From assembly GCA_025786725.1 (NCBI GenBank), contig JAHLTZ010000001.1, positions 1 through 64,000 of the forward strand: a stretch of DNA of 64,000 nt, given 5' to 3'. Both the position numbers and the translations under genes were made by a program. Shown one piece after another: positions 1-11,310 of the stretch. The notes under the pieces were generated by a model, which was not told where the DNA came from, did not search any database, and saw nothing but the letters and a program-made list of their open reading frames with translations. The DNA is from Syncephalis fuscata (taxonomy: Eukaryota; Zoopagomycota; Zoopagomycetes; Zoopagales; Piptocephalidaceae). How positions within the stretch are numbered: position 1 is the first letter of the stretch; each line of letters begins with the position of its first letter.

Positions 1-1791
1 CTTTAGAAATATGGTCTATAGCATAATTCACCGATTGAGTTTCAATGCTACTAAATAGAAATAAAATACACGTTGTTCATATTACATTACAAAGTCCGTT
101 AAAGCTATGAAGTAAAAACAGGAATAAACACGTAACCATATCGACTGCAAAGGCTAACATGAAAACTAGTATGATGTGGCACATGCATGCTTAGCCAAGT
201 GATTATATAAAATACCGATATGCACAATAGTTTGCTATACAACTCAGGACTGAGCCATTGTGTTATTAAACAGAATATACTATAATAAATGTAACGTTAA
301 AGTATTTGTAAAATAAAAATACTATTTTTATTTTATTTTCTGATAACATATTCTATGATAATGAGTAGTTTTTGTGTTAGATGACTTTATTTTTAATACA
401 TTTATTCATTTACTATTAATCTGTTCTATGATGTACCAACATGTTGGGTAAATTGACTTTTATTATTTACACTCCATTTATTAATGAATTAAACTCGGCT
501 GTTTATAAATATTGACTGACAGGCTCACATCTCACAATCTACGTCATCACATTTCCCTTTCTCTTTCTTCACACTTGACAGCATATATCCATTGCATATA
601 CTTGTACACTTTATATATGTTATTTACACTATGTACTTGCATTGCTCTTTTGTAATCTGACCTTTTTGCAAATCACCTTCATCACTCCAATCAATGATGG
701 CATTTTTATTGACATAGTAAATGCACTTTTGGATTGTTGTTATGCTATGTTGAATATATTATGTAAAATATTGCTGTATACTTTGTTTTTGCCATAAATT
801 GTTATTGTAAGTCATCTGGCAATAGCTTTGCAATCTCAATAGCAATAGTGCAGTCAACACTTTGAGACTATATAAGCTGTTACAGCACGATCTACGATAG
901 CGATCTATAGTAAAACAAAGTATATAGTGATTGTGGTGGCTATATCTCTGCCGATTGTCTCTTTATTCTCTTCCACTGCTTGAACAATCTCACTCATCAG
1001 TACTTTTCTGTATGTGGCCAGTGAAGACTGTATGGCGCTGAATTGGCCTTTTTGATATTGCACTATTTGTCCTGAATCAATACTTGACTAGTTTTGGTTA
1101 AGCATTCTTGATTATATACTCGACCAGTTTACAGTTTAAACGCGTGTCATTTATCAAGTTTTGTATGTAAATGCTACTACAGTTTATTGAATATGCTATA
1201 GTTTCTGCAAACGTACATGATGTTATACAATAGCCGTATGCGTTCTCATATTGATATATTTATTTTACTATAGATATACTAGGAAAAAGATTATAAGTAT
1301 ATCTCTTTTGTTTTATTAGAATGTAAAGTGCTATAAATACAAATAAATAGTCAAATAAAGTATAGGATTATTAATGATAAAGCATAGTATGTATATGTGC
1401 ATATGTTAAATAAACCAGATTGAATCTACAAATAATATAACTACATATAAAAATACGCTTCATTGATAAAAGTAGCTAATAGAACATGAAATGGATGAAT
1501 AAACAAAAGAATATACAACCTAGTAAACACAATAGATTGAATAAATTAAATATATAATAAATATAGCTAGTAATAATGAGATAGATTATAAACAATGTGT
1601 AATCAATAGACAATACAATGATATGCAATGGGAAGATGAATAAAATAAAGTTGGAGAAATAAAAATAAACAATAATACTATTTTAAAAAGTTAATTAACT
1701 TTACATCTACGTATTAGTCATTACATTGTAATCATTATAATAAATTCATTTTAATATTAATAAACACTAATCGACATATAATATTTAAAAT
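1..1791. other. AT-rich gene-free flank holding dispersed repeat copy A
   Basis: I find no coding exon here. The stretch is AT-rich and lies beyond the 3' end of the CNOT2 gene, which is on the minus strand. Positions about 351-945 are a diverged direct copy of about 58430-58985 (see the repeat entries). The rest looks like ordinary intergenic or UTR sequence. Confidence 0.7.
351..945 (+). repeat. Dispersed direct repeat, copy A
   Basis: This stretch aligns collinearly with about 58430-58985 on the same strand. Shared blocks include TTCTATGATAATGAGTAGTT, a block from the ATGATGTACC motif to the ATTGACTTTTATTATTTACA motif, TTAAACTCGGCTGTTTATAA, and later TTTACACTATGTACTTGCAT and GTAAATGCACTTTTGGATTG. 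Identity is high in the first 230 bp, then the copies drift with indels. I see no terminal inverted repeats and no ORF, so it could be a non-autonomous element, a solo LTR or a duplicated 3' flank. Confidence 0.85.
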
Positions 1792-4507
1792 TTAATGATT
1801 ATTGCCTGTAGTATTTGTTACGGCAACTGTTGCTACCGTTGCTACTGCTGTTGCAGTTGTGGGTATTGTGGGTATTATGGGTATTGTTGCTGCTGGTATT
1901 GTCGTAGGTAATGTCGCTGATGAAATAGATAATGCTACTGATGTTGCACCAGGTGCTGTCGCGGCTGCGGTTACTGCTGTCGTATCCATAGGATTAGACG
2001 AAGATAGCGGTGGATTAACCATGGTCGGCGTAGTCATATTAGAAGGATGAAGACCTCCACTATGGCTAAATATACCAGTGGCATGACCATGAGGTGTATT
2101 TAATAAAGGATTATGACCCATAAGACTATTACTAGTATTACCAACAGCACTATTTGTTATATTGCTTCGTTCTTCAAGTGCATCATAGGCAATCACCGTT
2201 TCTTTAGTTACGCGTTGCCAATGATGATGATCAAAAATAACAAATCGACCACGTTCATGCGTGGCTGTCTTTTGTATAGGTTCAAGTGATGTGGCATCCT
2301 TGGTTAGCCACACACCATGTTCTTTATGATAACGCCAATGACGATTATAAAGTTCTTGAGCTGCTGCATCCTGTAGTATGTCTTGCGGCATTGCATAGAA
2401 TATATAAAATAGCGTCTCTTCAGAGAATACCGTCATCTTTTGTTGAGCTGGCGGGGCCGGTTGTACCAAATAACAGGGTGGCAATCGATAATCAGGCTCC
2501 ACCGGTAGTTGACAAGGCTCTGTTACTGTAGATGTTACAGTGGCATAAAGTGGACTAGGACAATTGAGTGTAAATTAGTAGGATGTTATAAATACTCATT
2601 ACACTTACTCGCCCAAGTTAAGATTAATACCTAGATTTGTAAGATCGCTGCCTAAATGTAGCATCGTCAAATCACCATTCGATTTAATAACATCTCGCAG
2701 GGCAAGTAATCTCCATTGTTGAGTGGATCCGAGGGAAAGCCCATAGGAAAGTTCATAGAAGTAGTGGTGGCACTTGGTGTTGTCGGTAAATGAACATTAC
2801 CATTACCACTAGCATTACTGCCTGTATTATGGTTATTTAGACCTGGTGTAGGTGACATAAGAGGTGCAGCCGGTGATGCTCCTAATGGATGATGTGCCGT
2901 ATGTTGAGTATGTGATTGATGTGACAATAGCAATGAGGGTGGTAATTGGGAATGCGAATACAAAGGCGGTGTTGATACCGATACCGATGCTGTTAAAGAG
3001 GCCAATAACGAAGAAGTAGATCCATGAGATGCTGTATGGATTGTACTATTCAAATTATGACCATGACTAGTATCTACTAAAGGCGATAATGGACCTTCTG
3101 TTCCGTGGTGTTCCTGTGACCATTGTATTCTTTGTATCAAGTGGTGGTGTTGGATGTGTATGAGGAGATACAGCCGAGTGATTAAATACGTCCTATTGTA
3201 TTATTAATAACTGTTTATTAATCTACTATCATGTATGTTAACACTTACCAATCCAGTTGATATCTTTTCATGAGATATAGATGAGGGAGCCGTTGTTGTT
3301 GTTGTTGTAGTGGTCGTTGATGTAACACTATTTATATTACTATTTGAAGAGACGGCTGTATTGTTAGCTTGGCTATTTGCCTGAGCAGCCATAATACGAC
3401 TGGCCAGTGTTGCATGATGGTCTGAGGATCCCCATACACCATTAGCAATAACAGAATTGGATCCACTTATTGGTCGTATTGTCATATCTATTAAATAAAT
3501 AAACAACTAGTTAATTACATTTATCTATATTATTATTCTATTTACCATTGGACATATCTGTAGTATTTGTACTATTATTACTATTGTCTGATATATCATT
3601 AACTCCATTCAGTCTCCGTGCTACAACTGCTGCTGATGTCTCGTGTAGTGATGTTGGTGCCGATCCTGGTAATCGATCACCAGTTGGTTTTAGTGTCTGA
3701 CTATCAGATGAAGGTGTAGTAGAACCACCAAGGGCCGGGAAATCATCAAGAGTAAATTCGCCAACTTTTCTTTGTTGATTTGCCATTGATAAACTGGCTG
3801 GACTTGCACCTACTCAATTCAAAATATTAATACATTTTATATAATTATTATTGTGGTAATTACCTGGTACTACTGGTGAATGACCAAAATGTAATGCATG
3901 AGCTGCCCCATTAATGGGTAATGATCCTACTGACGATGATAATAATGATGCAGCATTTGGTAATGATCCTATTGAAGTGTGTGCATGATGATTAGTGGCC
4001 ATAGTCGATGTAGACGATACAGATGTGGATATTGTATGACTGTGTTGTTGTTGTTGTTGTACCATTGGATTACCCAACATTAATAACGATGATGTAGGTG
4101 TCGGTGATACTATAGATGTTGTTGTAGATGTAGATAGACCTACACCATCCATCATCATCATTGTATTTGTAGGCGTTGTTGCTACTACTGCTGCTGCTGG
4201 TATAGAATGACTTTGATCATTGGGTGTTGAAGATGGACTCATTGCTGTTACGCTATCATTATGACTATGATTTACTGTAGATGACGTACTACTAGGTGGT
4301 GGAGGTGTTGCTCCTAATGCAGGGAATTCTGACATATCCAACATGGCTGGTGGTCGATTTCGTGGCGGTTGTCTCGATGTTAACGAGAGTGGAAATGCCC
4401 ATGATGCCGTGGGTGTCGGCGTCCCACCTATTATAATATACACATAATAACACAATTATTATACCATTTAATTCATGTTAATTTAACTTACCCGAACGAT
4501 TTGCCAT
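1792..4507 (-). CDS. CNOT2: CCR4-NOT complex subunit 2 (NOT2)
   Basis: This is the CCR4-NOT deadenylase scaffold subunit, acting in mRNA decay and transcription. Exons are 4507-4492, 4427-3864, 3809-3546, 3487-3249, 3192-2609 and 2554-1792, giving about 809 aa. The low-complexity Ser/Thr/Pro/His N-terminus carries two NOT2-type motifs, EFPALG and DDFPALGG. The C-terminal NOT2_3_5 domain is clear: LHLGSDLTNLGINLN, then ETLFYIFY, LYNRHWRYHKEHGVWLTK and TYERG-like THERGRF. After the domain there is an unusual Thr/Ala/Ile-rich tail of about 110 residues. The frame shifts by +1 near 3100 and back by -1 near 2721; the two cancel, and the second restores QQWRLLALRDVIK before the conserved domain. 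Both look like consensus errors. The first exon is only 16 nt. The identity of the domain is secure; the 2.7-3.2 kb part of the model is less so. Confidence 0.9.
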
Positions 4508-5372
4508 CAAAAATAAACTAATTAATATAAATATAACCATATAATTATTTGATTATTTGATTATTTGATATAAGCGCGTTGATTAATCATTAATCATTAA
4601 TTATTTATATATAAATTGCCTACCAGTGAGCTAATAGTAGTAATAATGATAATAATAAAATACTAATAATCACAGTGCGATCTGGAATATCACGAGGTGG
4701 TTTGGACGTGTGGTTACTAGGATATAACAAATAATCCTGTATAAACAATAGACCAATTTATAAAGGTTAGCGACTATTAATGATATAATTGCTATTATAT
4801 ACGCGATAGAATCAACGATTCGTCATTTTATATATATATATATATGTCGGTTTATTATAGGCTCGGCAATTAAAGGAGCTTTTTATAATCGCAAGTCACT
4901 ACAAGTAACGAGGTGTTTGCTTATCTATGGCGCGGATCGTGTCCATCGATAACAATATTAAGCGAATCCATCAGTATAGCCACTCATCTAAACATTCAAT
5001 ACTGATGGATTCGTTCGATAATCCCGTTCACGGACACGATCTGTGCCACAAGAAGCATACACTTTTGTACTCGTAGTGACTTGATGACCACCATGTTTGT
5101 TATTGTTATTACTACTATTTTTAATACTTACCAGTCAAATAGAAAACACAAGGAATAATAGTGCTGCTACTAGCAATAATAGTAGTGGTGGTAGTAGAGT
5201 GCTTATCGATCAACTTATGTTGATAAAGACTTTTGTGTGAATATGTAGGGGATAGAAGAGAGGGAAGAAAGGAAAGAGCATTCACACCCATAGATACTCC
5301 ATTGTTAATAAAATGAATTTAATATATTAACTAATTAGGTGACTGTGTAAGTATGAATTTATTATAATATTG
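4508..5372. other. Intergenic region with a long palindrome
   Basis: The region lies between the CNOT2 start and the Bro1 stop, both on the minus strand. It contains a short (TA)n run near 4832-4847 and the inverted repeat listed separately. I find no ORF of note. Confidence 0.7.
4892..5083. repeat. Imperfect 86-bp-arm inverted repeat (hairpin-forming)
   Basis: Three perfect complementary blocks lie in register. CAAGTCACTAC (4892-4902) pairs with 5073-5083. GATCGTGTCC (4935-4944) pairs with 5032-5041. CGAATCCATCAGTAT (4963-4977) pairs with 4999-5013. The central loop is 21 nt. The gaps between blocks are symmetric on both arms (18/18 nt and 32/31 nt), so this is one long hairpin with decayed segments rather than chance palindromes. 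It could be a MITE-like insertion, a hairpin-RNA locus or a structured leader upstream of CNOT2. I recognise no known snRNA or tRNA in it. Confidence 0.85.
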
Positions 5373-8300
5373 TTATATACTGCTACTGGTCATCATTTTA
5401 TTTTCATTTAATCCAATAAATGGCCTGTTAAAGGTTGTTGTTGTTGTTGTTGTTGTTGTACTGTTGTGCTGTTGTTGTAACTGTTGTGGCTGATACGGTT
5501 GTGGTTGAATAGCCGTTTGAGCATACGCTACAGGAGGTGGTGCAGTGGCCGTTTGAACATAGCCTTGAGGCTGTTGTTGTTGTTGTTGTTGTTGTAATGG
5601 CGGCATATAACCATAGACTGGTTGTTGTTGGCCACCTTGAATTGGCTGTTGTGGATGTGGTGTTGCTGGATAGTTGTTGGCATAGATTGGTGCTTGACCA
5701 TAAGGTTGAGATGCATAGATGGGTTGTTGTGGCTGTTGTGGTGGTGCTATTGGCGATTGAGCGTAGACAGGTGTTGTGTGATGGGATATACTATTATTCT
5801 GCCATACTTGTCCTCCTGTCATGGCTGGATTATAGGCAATTGGCTGTTGTTGTTGTTGTTGTTGTTGTTGTTGCTGTAATTGTTGTTGTGGTGGCGATTG
5901 AACATACATAGCTGATTGATGCTGTTGTGGTATTGATTGCACCGGGGCGTACAAAGGCTGTTGTTGTTGTGGCTGTGTGCCATACATTGGCTGAGATGTG
6001 GCCATCATAGCTGTAGAATGTGCGCCAGATGATGAATTTGAATTAAGATGTACTGTTTGATTCATATTTGGACTATTTGGCTGTGTTGTATAAACTGGAG
6101 GTGCAGGTTGATAATGATTGGGCTGAGGAGCACCAAGTGGTCTTTGTTGTAATTGAGGAGACAAGTTGGTTGTTGTATTACGATTAATATTAACATGTCC
6201 AAAGGTATCCATCATAGGTGCAGATGTAGTAGGCACAGCATACGCAGGTTGTTGCGATACATTGCCATAAACTAGTGTTTGTTGCGGTAATGACTGCTGC
6301 TGCTGCTGCTGCTGTTGTTGTTGTTGTTGTTGTAACTGTGGATGTTGTTGTTGTTGTTGTAAAGGTGCCATTGGTTGTGGTACTGAAGAAGTTGTTTGTG
6401 TATTGACACCTAGATTGGCTAAACGGTCCTCTAAATGTCGCATAACATCTGAAGCCGTGTCAATACCACCTTGATCGGTAGATGTGCTAGGATTGGCACT
6501 GGTATCATTGATCGGCTGCTCTATCAATCCTAGTTGCGCCTTAAGTGTATTGGCTGTTTGTCGGCTACTATCTGTTTGTGCATTCAATACCATTCGATTT
6601 CTTTCTTCTTTGCGTTGCTGTGCATAATCACGGGCATTTCGCTCTAACGGGCCTAGTAAATCGGCTAGATCTACGTAAAACTGTACACCTTTACGTGCCC
6701 CTTCTTTTGCTTCTCTGTAAGCTTCGCCGGCTTGTTTAATGCGTCGTTCAAGCTCGTTTCGGTTTTTCTCGCTATTATCCCAAGCTTTTTGAACACGTTT
6801 GGCTTCTGACGACTCCATTAGGCGTCGGAATCGTCCAGTCAGTTCTTGGACAAGTGTTTGTTGCCGCTGTACTGTCGTGCCAATTCGCGATGTATGCGCT
6901 CTAAACTTATCCAGTTCCTGCTGGAATATCTGCTGCTGAGCTTGGTCTGAGGCACGTTTGTTAAGAATAAGCAAATGGCCAATATCGTCCTGTTGTATGC
7001 GCTTCTTTAAGTCTTCAAGCGTGTCGATTCGCTCTTTGCGTACTTTGTAAGACGAACCAATGCTTCTTCAATGCTTGATACTAATTCTGGTAAAGCAGAT
7101 CCTTCACCCAAATCCAGTAAGGCTGATTCATCGCGTCTTCTACCTTGGTCGCCATCGCCGTTTGAGCGTATAATAGCGTCAAGATAAAGGCGTTCAAGTA
7201 CTTCGTCCACTGGACGGCCATTAGCCTGATTACTGGTACGTAGCATGTCAATCAACTCTCTATGCTCTTCTAATCGTTCGGCCAATCGACGGTCGGTTTC
7301 CATGGCCTTTTCAAGTGAGCCACGATGCGTACGTAGATCGGCACGTAGCGCAGCCGTTCGTTGGTCAGAAGCCGGTTGTGCACAATTGTCGCCGTGTGTA
7401 TTAACAAAAGCTTGCCATTCAGTAGCTTCGTCGTCAAGTATACGCTGAACGCCAGTAAGTTGGTCGCGTATACCAGCCGATAGTCCATCGATCTGAGTTA
7501 CTAGCTCTTCTACCGGTGCACCAGTGGCTTCTTCAGATGCTAGCCAACCAGCCAGTCCACGAATCTCTTCGCTTACCACAAGGAAGGTACGTTCTAGCTT
7601 ATCTTCACCTTTGAATTTACGCAAACAGCTGGGTAAATGCATAAAGGACAGTGCTGCATCTAATTCAGCATTGGCTTGTTCGCAACGATCCGTGGCTGCA
7701 CGTACTAATTTAGCCTTTTCTTCTGAATAAACAGATGCTTGTTCATGCACTGCTAATGGTACTAGTTTTTGGAAAATATCTGATCCAACTACACGAGGTA
7801 CTTCAGTGGCTGGATAGATTTCAGAAATGGGTGTAGCCTTAACAGCGCACAATTTCTCCAACGGCGATAGTGTGTCAACTGACGGTACTGTAGCATGATA
7901 AATCATGTCATTATCATTGCTTGCTTGTTTTTTAGCTTCTACAATCGATGCATGTAGTGAACGGGCCATATCAACCAATGCCTGACCTGCATCAGCTGGC
8001 ACTGTTGGACAGGCAGAATGAGAAAAGTTTGAAGAGAAGCTAGTTGCCTGTTTTAACGCATCTTTTGCCGCTACTTCCGCTGAACTTAGACGAGCAACCC
8101 ATTCGCCATAATTGCCCTCTGTCTCACAAACACCAGCACGTATTTGTTGGGCAACTGCTGTAAAATGGCGTTGTTTAACTTGGCATACCAATACCCAGGA
8201 ACGATCGAATATACCGTTGTTTACACCTTCCGACAATGCTTCATGCGTTGTGCCGTATTGCCACGCTAGCCATGCAGCTAATCGTGCCCTTAATGAGGCC

Positions 8301-8960
8301 GATTTGCCATCGCTTCGTTCTAGAACACATTCTTGCGCCTGTGCTAGCATCAATCCGGAAAGTGCACGCACTGTATCTTTATGAAGGTCTTGAGTAGGTG
8401 CATGTAGAAAGTTATCATTGATATAAATATAGATACCAGCAGCTGACTGAAAAGCGTTATAGGCAACAGAAGAAGGTGAAGCACCATTAGAAACGGCCTC
8501 TTTTGCAATACGTGGCTGTGCTGCACCGATAGCCGATATAACAGCAGCCAAATTGAAAATGGTACAGGCTTTTTCGTAGGCCAACGAATGCTGAGAAGTT
8601 GGTCGACGAGTAAACGCGTCATGCCTATTAGTTCAGTTATTAGTTATTTAAATATATATATCTATATATATTCTACACTTACCAATTAAACTGTACTTTG
8701 ACGTGATGTTCATCAACTGGAAATCTCAAGTCAAGTAGTTCTAGTTGACCAAAATACCGATACAATAAATCCCGTCCAGTAGTATCTTTGCCCGCACCTC
8801 GCACATCCTGTCGTAGCCGATTAAGCTGATGACACTCTTCACGGTACTTATCGGGATCTTCCTGGTAGGTTAGGCCAATATGGCGTCGTATTGGACTAAC
8901 CCAGTCGACTTCATCGGTGCGTTTAAGCGGCACATGAATGAACGGACTCTGGAGCGACAT
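5373..8960 (-). CDS. BRO1-domain ESCRT-associated protein (Bro1/ALIX/Rim20 type)
   Basis: This endosomal scaffold is expected to bind ESCRT-III Snf7 through its N-terminal BRO1 domain and to work in multivesicular-body sorting or pH signalling. Exon 1 is 8960-8683 and exon 2 is 8624-5373. About 1176 aa follow if one base is restored. The BRO1 domain covers roughly residues 1-390, with the family signature HSLAYEKACTIFNLAAVIS after the intron. A coiled-coil V domain follows, to about residue 760, including RKERIDTLEDLKKRIQQDDI. The rest is a Pro/Gln-rich tail with several poly-Q runs (one about a dozen long) and many YAQ/YGQ/PxY-like repeats, as in ALIX-type tails. Near 7045 the frame breaks by -1 at an A-run; both frames match the family on either side. 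I cannot separate Bro1 from Rim20/PalA without alignment. Confidence 0.9.
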
Positions 8961-9703
8961 AGTTCACGCAGTGTATGAACACACGCTTATGCACAGTTAC
9001 TAACAGCTAAAACAAAGAGATGAAGCCGAATAAGCAAGTAAACGGTAAAGTAGTGGCAATAGGAAAATAACGACTGAGGTAACCGTTAGATACAAGTGTT
9101 GTTGTTGTTGTTGTTGTTGTCTATCAACGAGTGTCAAGTGAGTAAAGGGAAAGCAAGCGATAGACAATGAGAACAAAGTAAAAGAGCAGTAGATGCAAGG
9201 AATACAACAAGAACTGTAAACTGCAGTGTTAAGCAATCAACAAAGTTAAAAGGTAAAGTCTGTGGATATAAACATAAAAGTGAATTGCTATGATATTACG
9301 TAGACTTGTAGGAAATAAGGCAATCTGGTGACTGGAAATGATCACATGCATAATTGGTATGATGATGATGACCAAATGTGTATAGAAATAATACGGGCAA
9401 TATAGATAGACTGTTTATTGTACTGCATTGTATAATTGTTAATTGAATTTATTGAATTGTACTAATAGATATGTGTTAATTATTAAGATTAAAGATATGA
9501 TTGATTGTAGACAAGAATTACATTGTAATGAGTCTATTAGTGTATTCTATTAATTAATTGTCAATTAATATACTATCTAAAATAAATGACTATAGCGGTA
9601 TATTATTAATTAAATTATTGTTATAATATATGGAATCATATTGTGAATATAAATTATAAATAGCTGCATGTTCATTTATTGCATAGCCAAGTGTTAAAAG
9701 CTT
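8961..9703. other. Intergenic region with a CAA/TTG microsatellite
   Basis: This region is upstream of the Bro1 gene and downstream of the PPxY-protein gene. A TTG trinucleotide run occupies about 9098-9121. The open frame at 9000-9236 has no family resemblance and is likely 5' UTR or promoter. Confidence 0.6.
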
Positions 9704-10937
9704 TTATAAAGGTGGACTATAGGAAGGTGGATGTTCATATGGAGGCGGTGAAGATTCATATGGAGGCGGTGGATTATCTATACCATTCTCGTCATTAGCT
9801 TGAGAGCGTGCTCCTGAAATAAATATCAGATTAGAATGTTAATATGCGATAGAAATTTAATTAATTATCTTCTTACCTGAAAGATTTTGGGATGAGCCTC
9901 TATTATGTCGGAAGATTTGAGCTGGTGATAATTCAGGAAATGTTAAGTCGACAGGTGGACTACCTCCACGGTTTCGATTGGTACGAGATCGGTTTCGATT
10001 GGTACGTGGAGGGCTGATTATATCGTTAAACATGCTGTCAAGCTGGTTTTGTAGCAATCTTCTATTTTCATCTTTTAAGTTTATCAATGCTCTTCCGCTG
10101 ACACCAGATGTATCTAGGCTAGCTGCATTTGAGAAATCTCGAAGTACAATGGTGTTATCGTTATTAAAACAAATACCTAACCACAAAATATTAGTAACAA
10201 GTTTAAAGTGCGTATATCCCAACTTACCATAAATTGATCCCATATAGATCCAGCCAATGTTTTCTAAATTAGCGACACCTACAAATAGTTGCTATTAGTA
10301 ATTGTACTACTGTGATATATATATTGTACCTTGCTTTACAAGATCAAATATTCTTCTCGCCTCCGTATCTCTTTCTCGTTGTGATGAAGAACCAATTGTA
10401 ATGAGCTGAGATGTAAGAGGACGATCACATTTGTATTCGACAATAAAGCATTTTCCCAGGTCTATAGGAAATGAGTGTTTAATAGATGGAAGATATTTGG
10501 CCTGATTGCCAAGTGATGCAATTGGAGCTTTGCTCATTATATCCTAATATTTTGAATGTTATTCATTGGCAAGTATAAAGTGTAATGATATAAACATACC
10601 GTATAGACTTGTATTTCCTTATTGTTTTGATTTCTACTTAAAATGGTATTACAGATAATATGGACATTGCTGCCCTTATATTTTCCATCTCCATAATATA
10701 CGTTGTTATCTTGTCTAATATTTCTAGAAATTACTAGATCCTCTTGATCAAAAGCACCGGGTACATTTAAACGCTGACCAAGAAATGTAGCTTTCATAGA
10801 AATGATATTAATATTAATGCAGTAATGTAGTGTGTTAAATATAACTACCTACTTTCGCTCGAGGTAACTAATACGGTATATTGTGCTAATGTTAATAAAA
10901 GTAGTCTAGTGACTACAGATTGGTAGCGCAGTAGCAT
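9704..10937 (-). CDS. Secreted/ER protein with degenerate kinase-like segment and PPxY tail
   Basis: I do not recognise a named gene. Six exons join in frame: 10937-10853, 10790-10600, 10543-10330, 10278-10228, 10176-9877 and 9813-9704, giving 316 aa. The N-terminus (MLLRYQSVVTRLLLLTLAQY) looks like a signal peptide. The middle reads FIVEYKCDRPLTSQL, then about 45 residues later GWIYMGSIYGICFNNDNTIV followed by LRDFSNAA. That order recalls the hinge, catalytic loop and DFG region of a protein kinase, but the HRD-Lys residues are missing and DFG is DFS; this is only a resemblance. The C-terminus has two PPPY motifs (PPPPYESSPPPYEHPPSY), typical ligands of Nedd4/Rsp5 WW domains. No second membrane segment is obvious, so how the tail would reach a cytosolic ligase is unclear. 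Confidence 0.7.
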
Positions 10938-11310
10938 AACGAAACTATTGTATAATATAAAAAATACTAGCTCGTCAGAGTAAGGATATGGCTTATAAAA
11001 ATAATCGATAAAATTGTAAAAAATCTACAATTTTATAGCTACAAAGCCATGGAGCTTCAAAACTCAATTAGGTTTATTTTAGTAACTTGAGCATATTACA
11101 CTTGCCATTTATAGTAGTATGGCTACATTAGTATTGCACGTTGTGGTCATTTTAAATCATGTTTCCATTATTGTTTTAACGTGTGCATGGCTATTGTTTT
11201 TAGCAAAGAATAAAACCAAACAATATGTAACTTTGTTCTACTTGAAGTAACATTATATAAAACATAAACGAATAATAATTAGTTTTTATTAACTAGATTC
11301 AAATAATTAG
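10938..11310. other. Short intergenic spacer
   Basis: The spacer holds the promoter side of the PPxY-protein gene and the 3' flank of P2X-A. It is AT-rich, and I see nothing further in it. Confidence 0.6.

Noticed and set aside
1802-2050. Plus-strand open frame rich in Val/Ala
   Set aside because: It is the exact antisense of the Thr/Ala-rich CNOT2 tail and has no independent support.
3104-3248. A longer CNOT2 intron ending at CACAG near 3113
   Set aside because: It would fix the phase without a sequence error, but it discards a coding-like His/Ser/Pro stretch following a normal TAG acceptor; kept as a minor alternative only.
5537-5911. Val-rich open frames antisense to the Bro1 tail
   Set aside because: They are complement reads of poly-Gln CAA/CAG runs.
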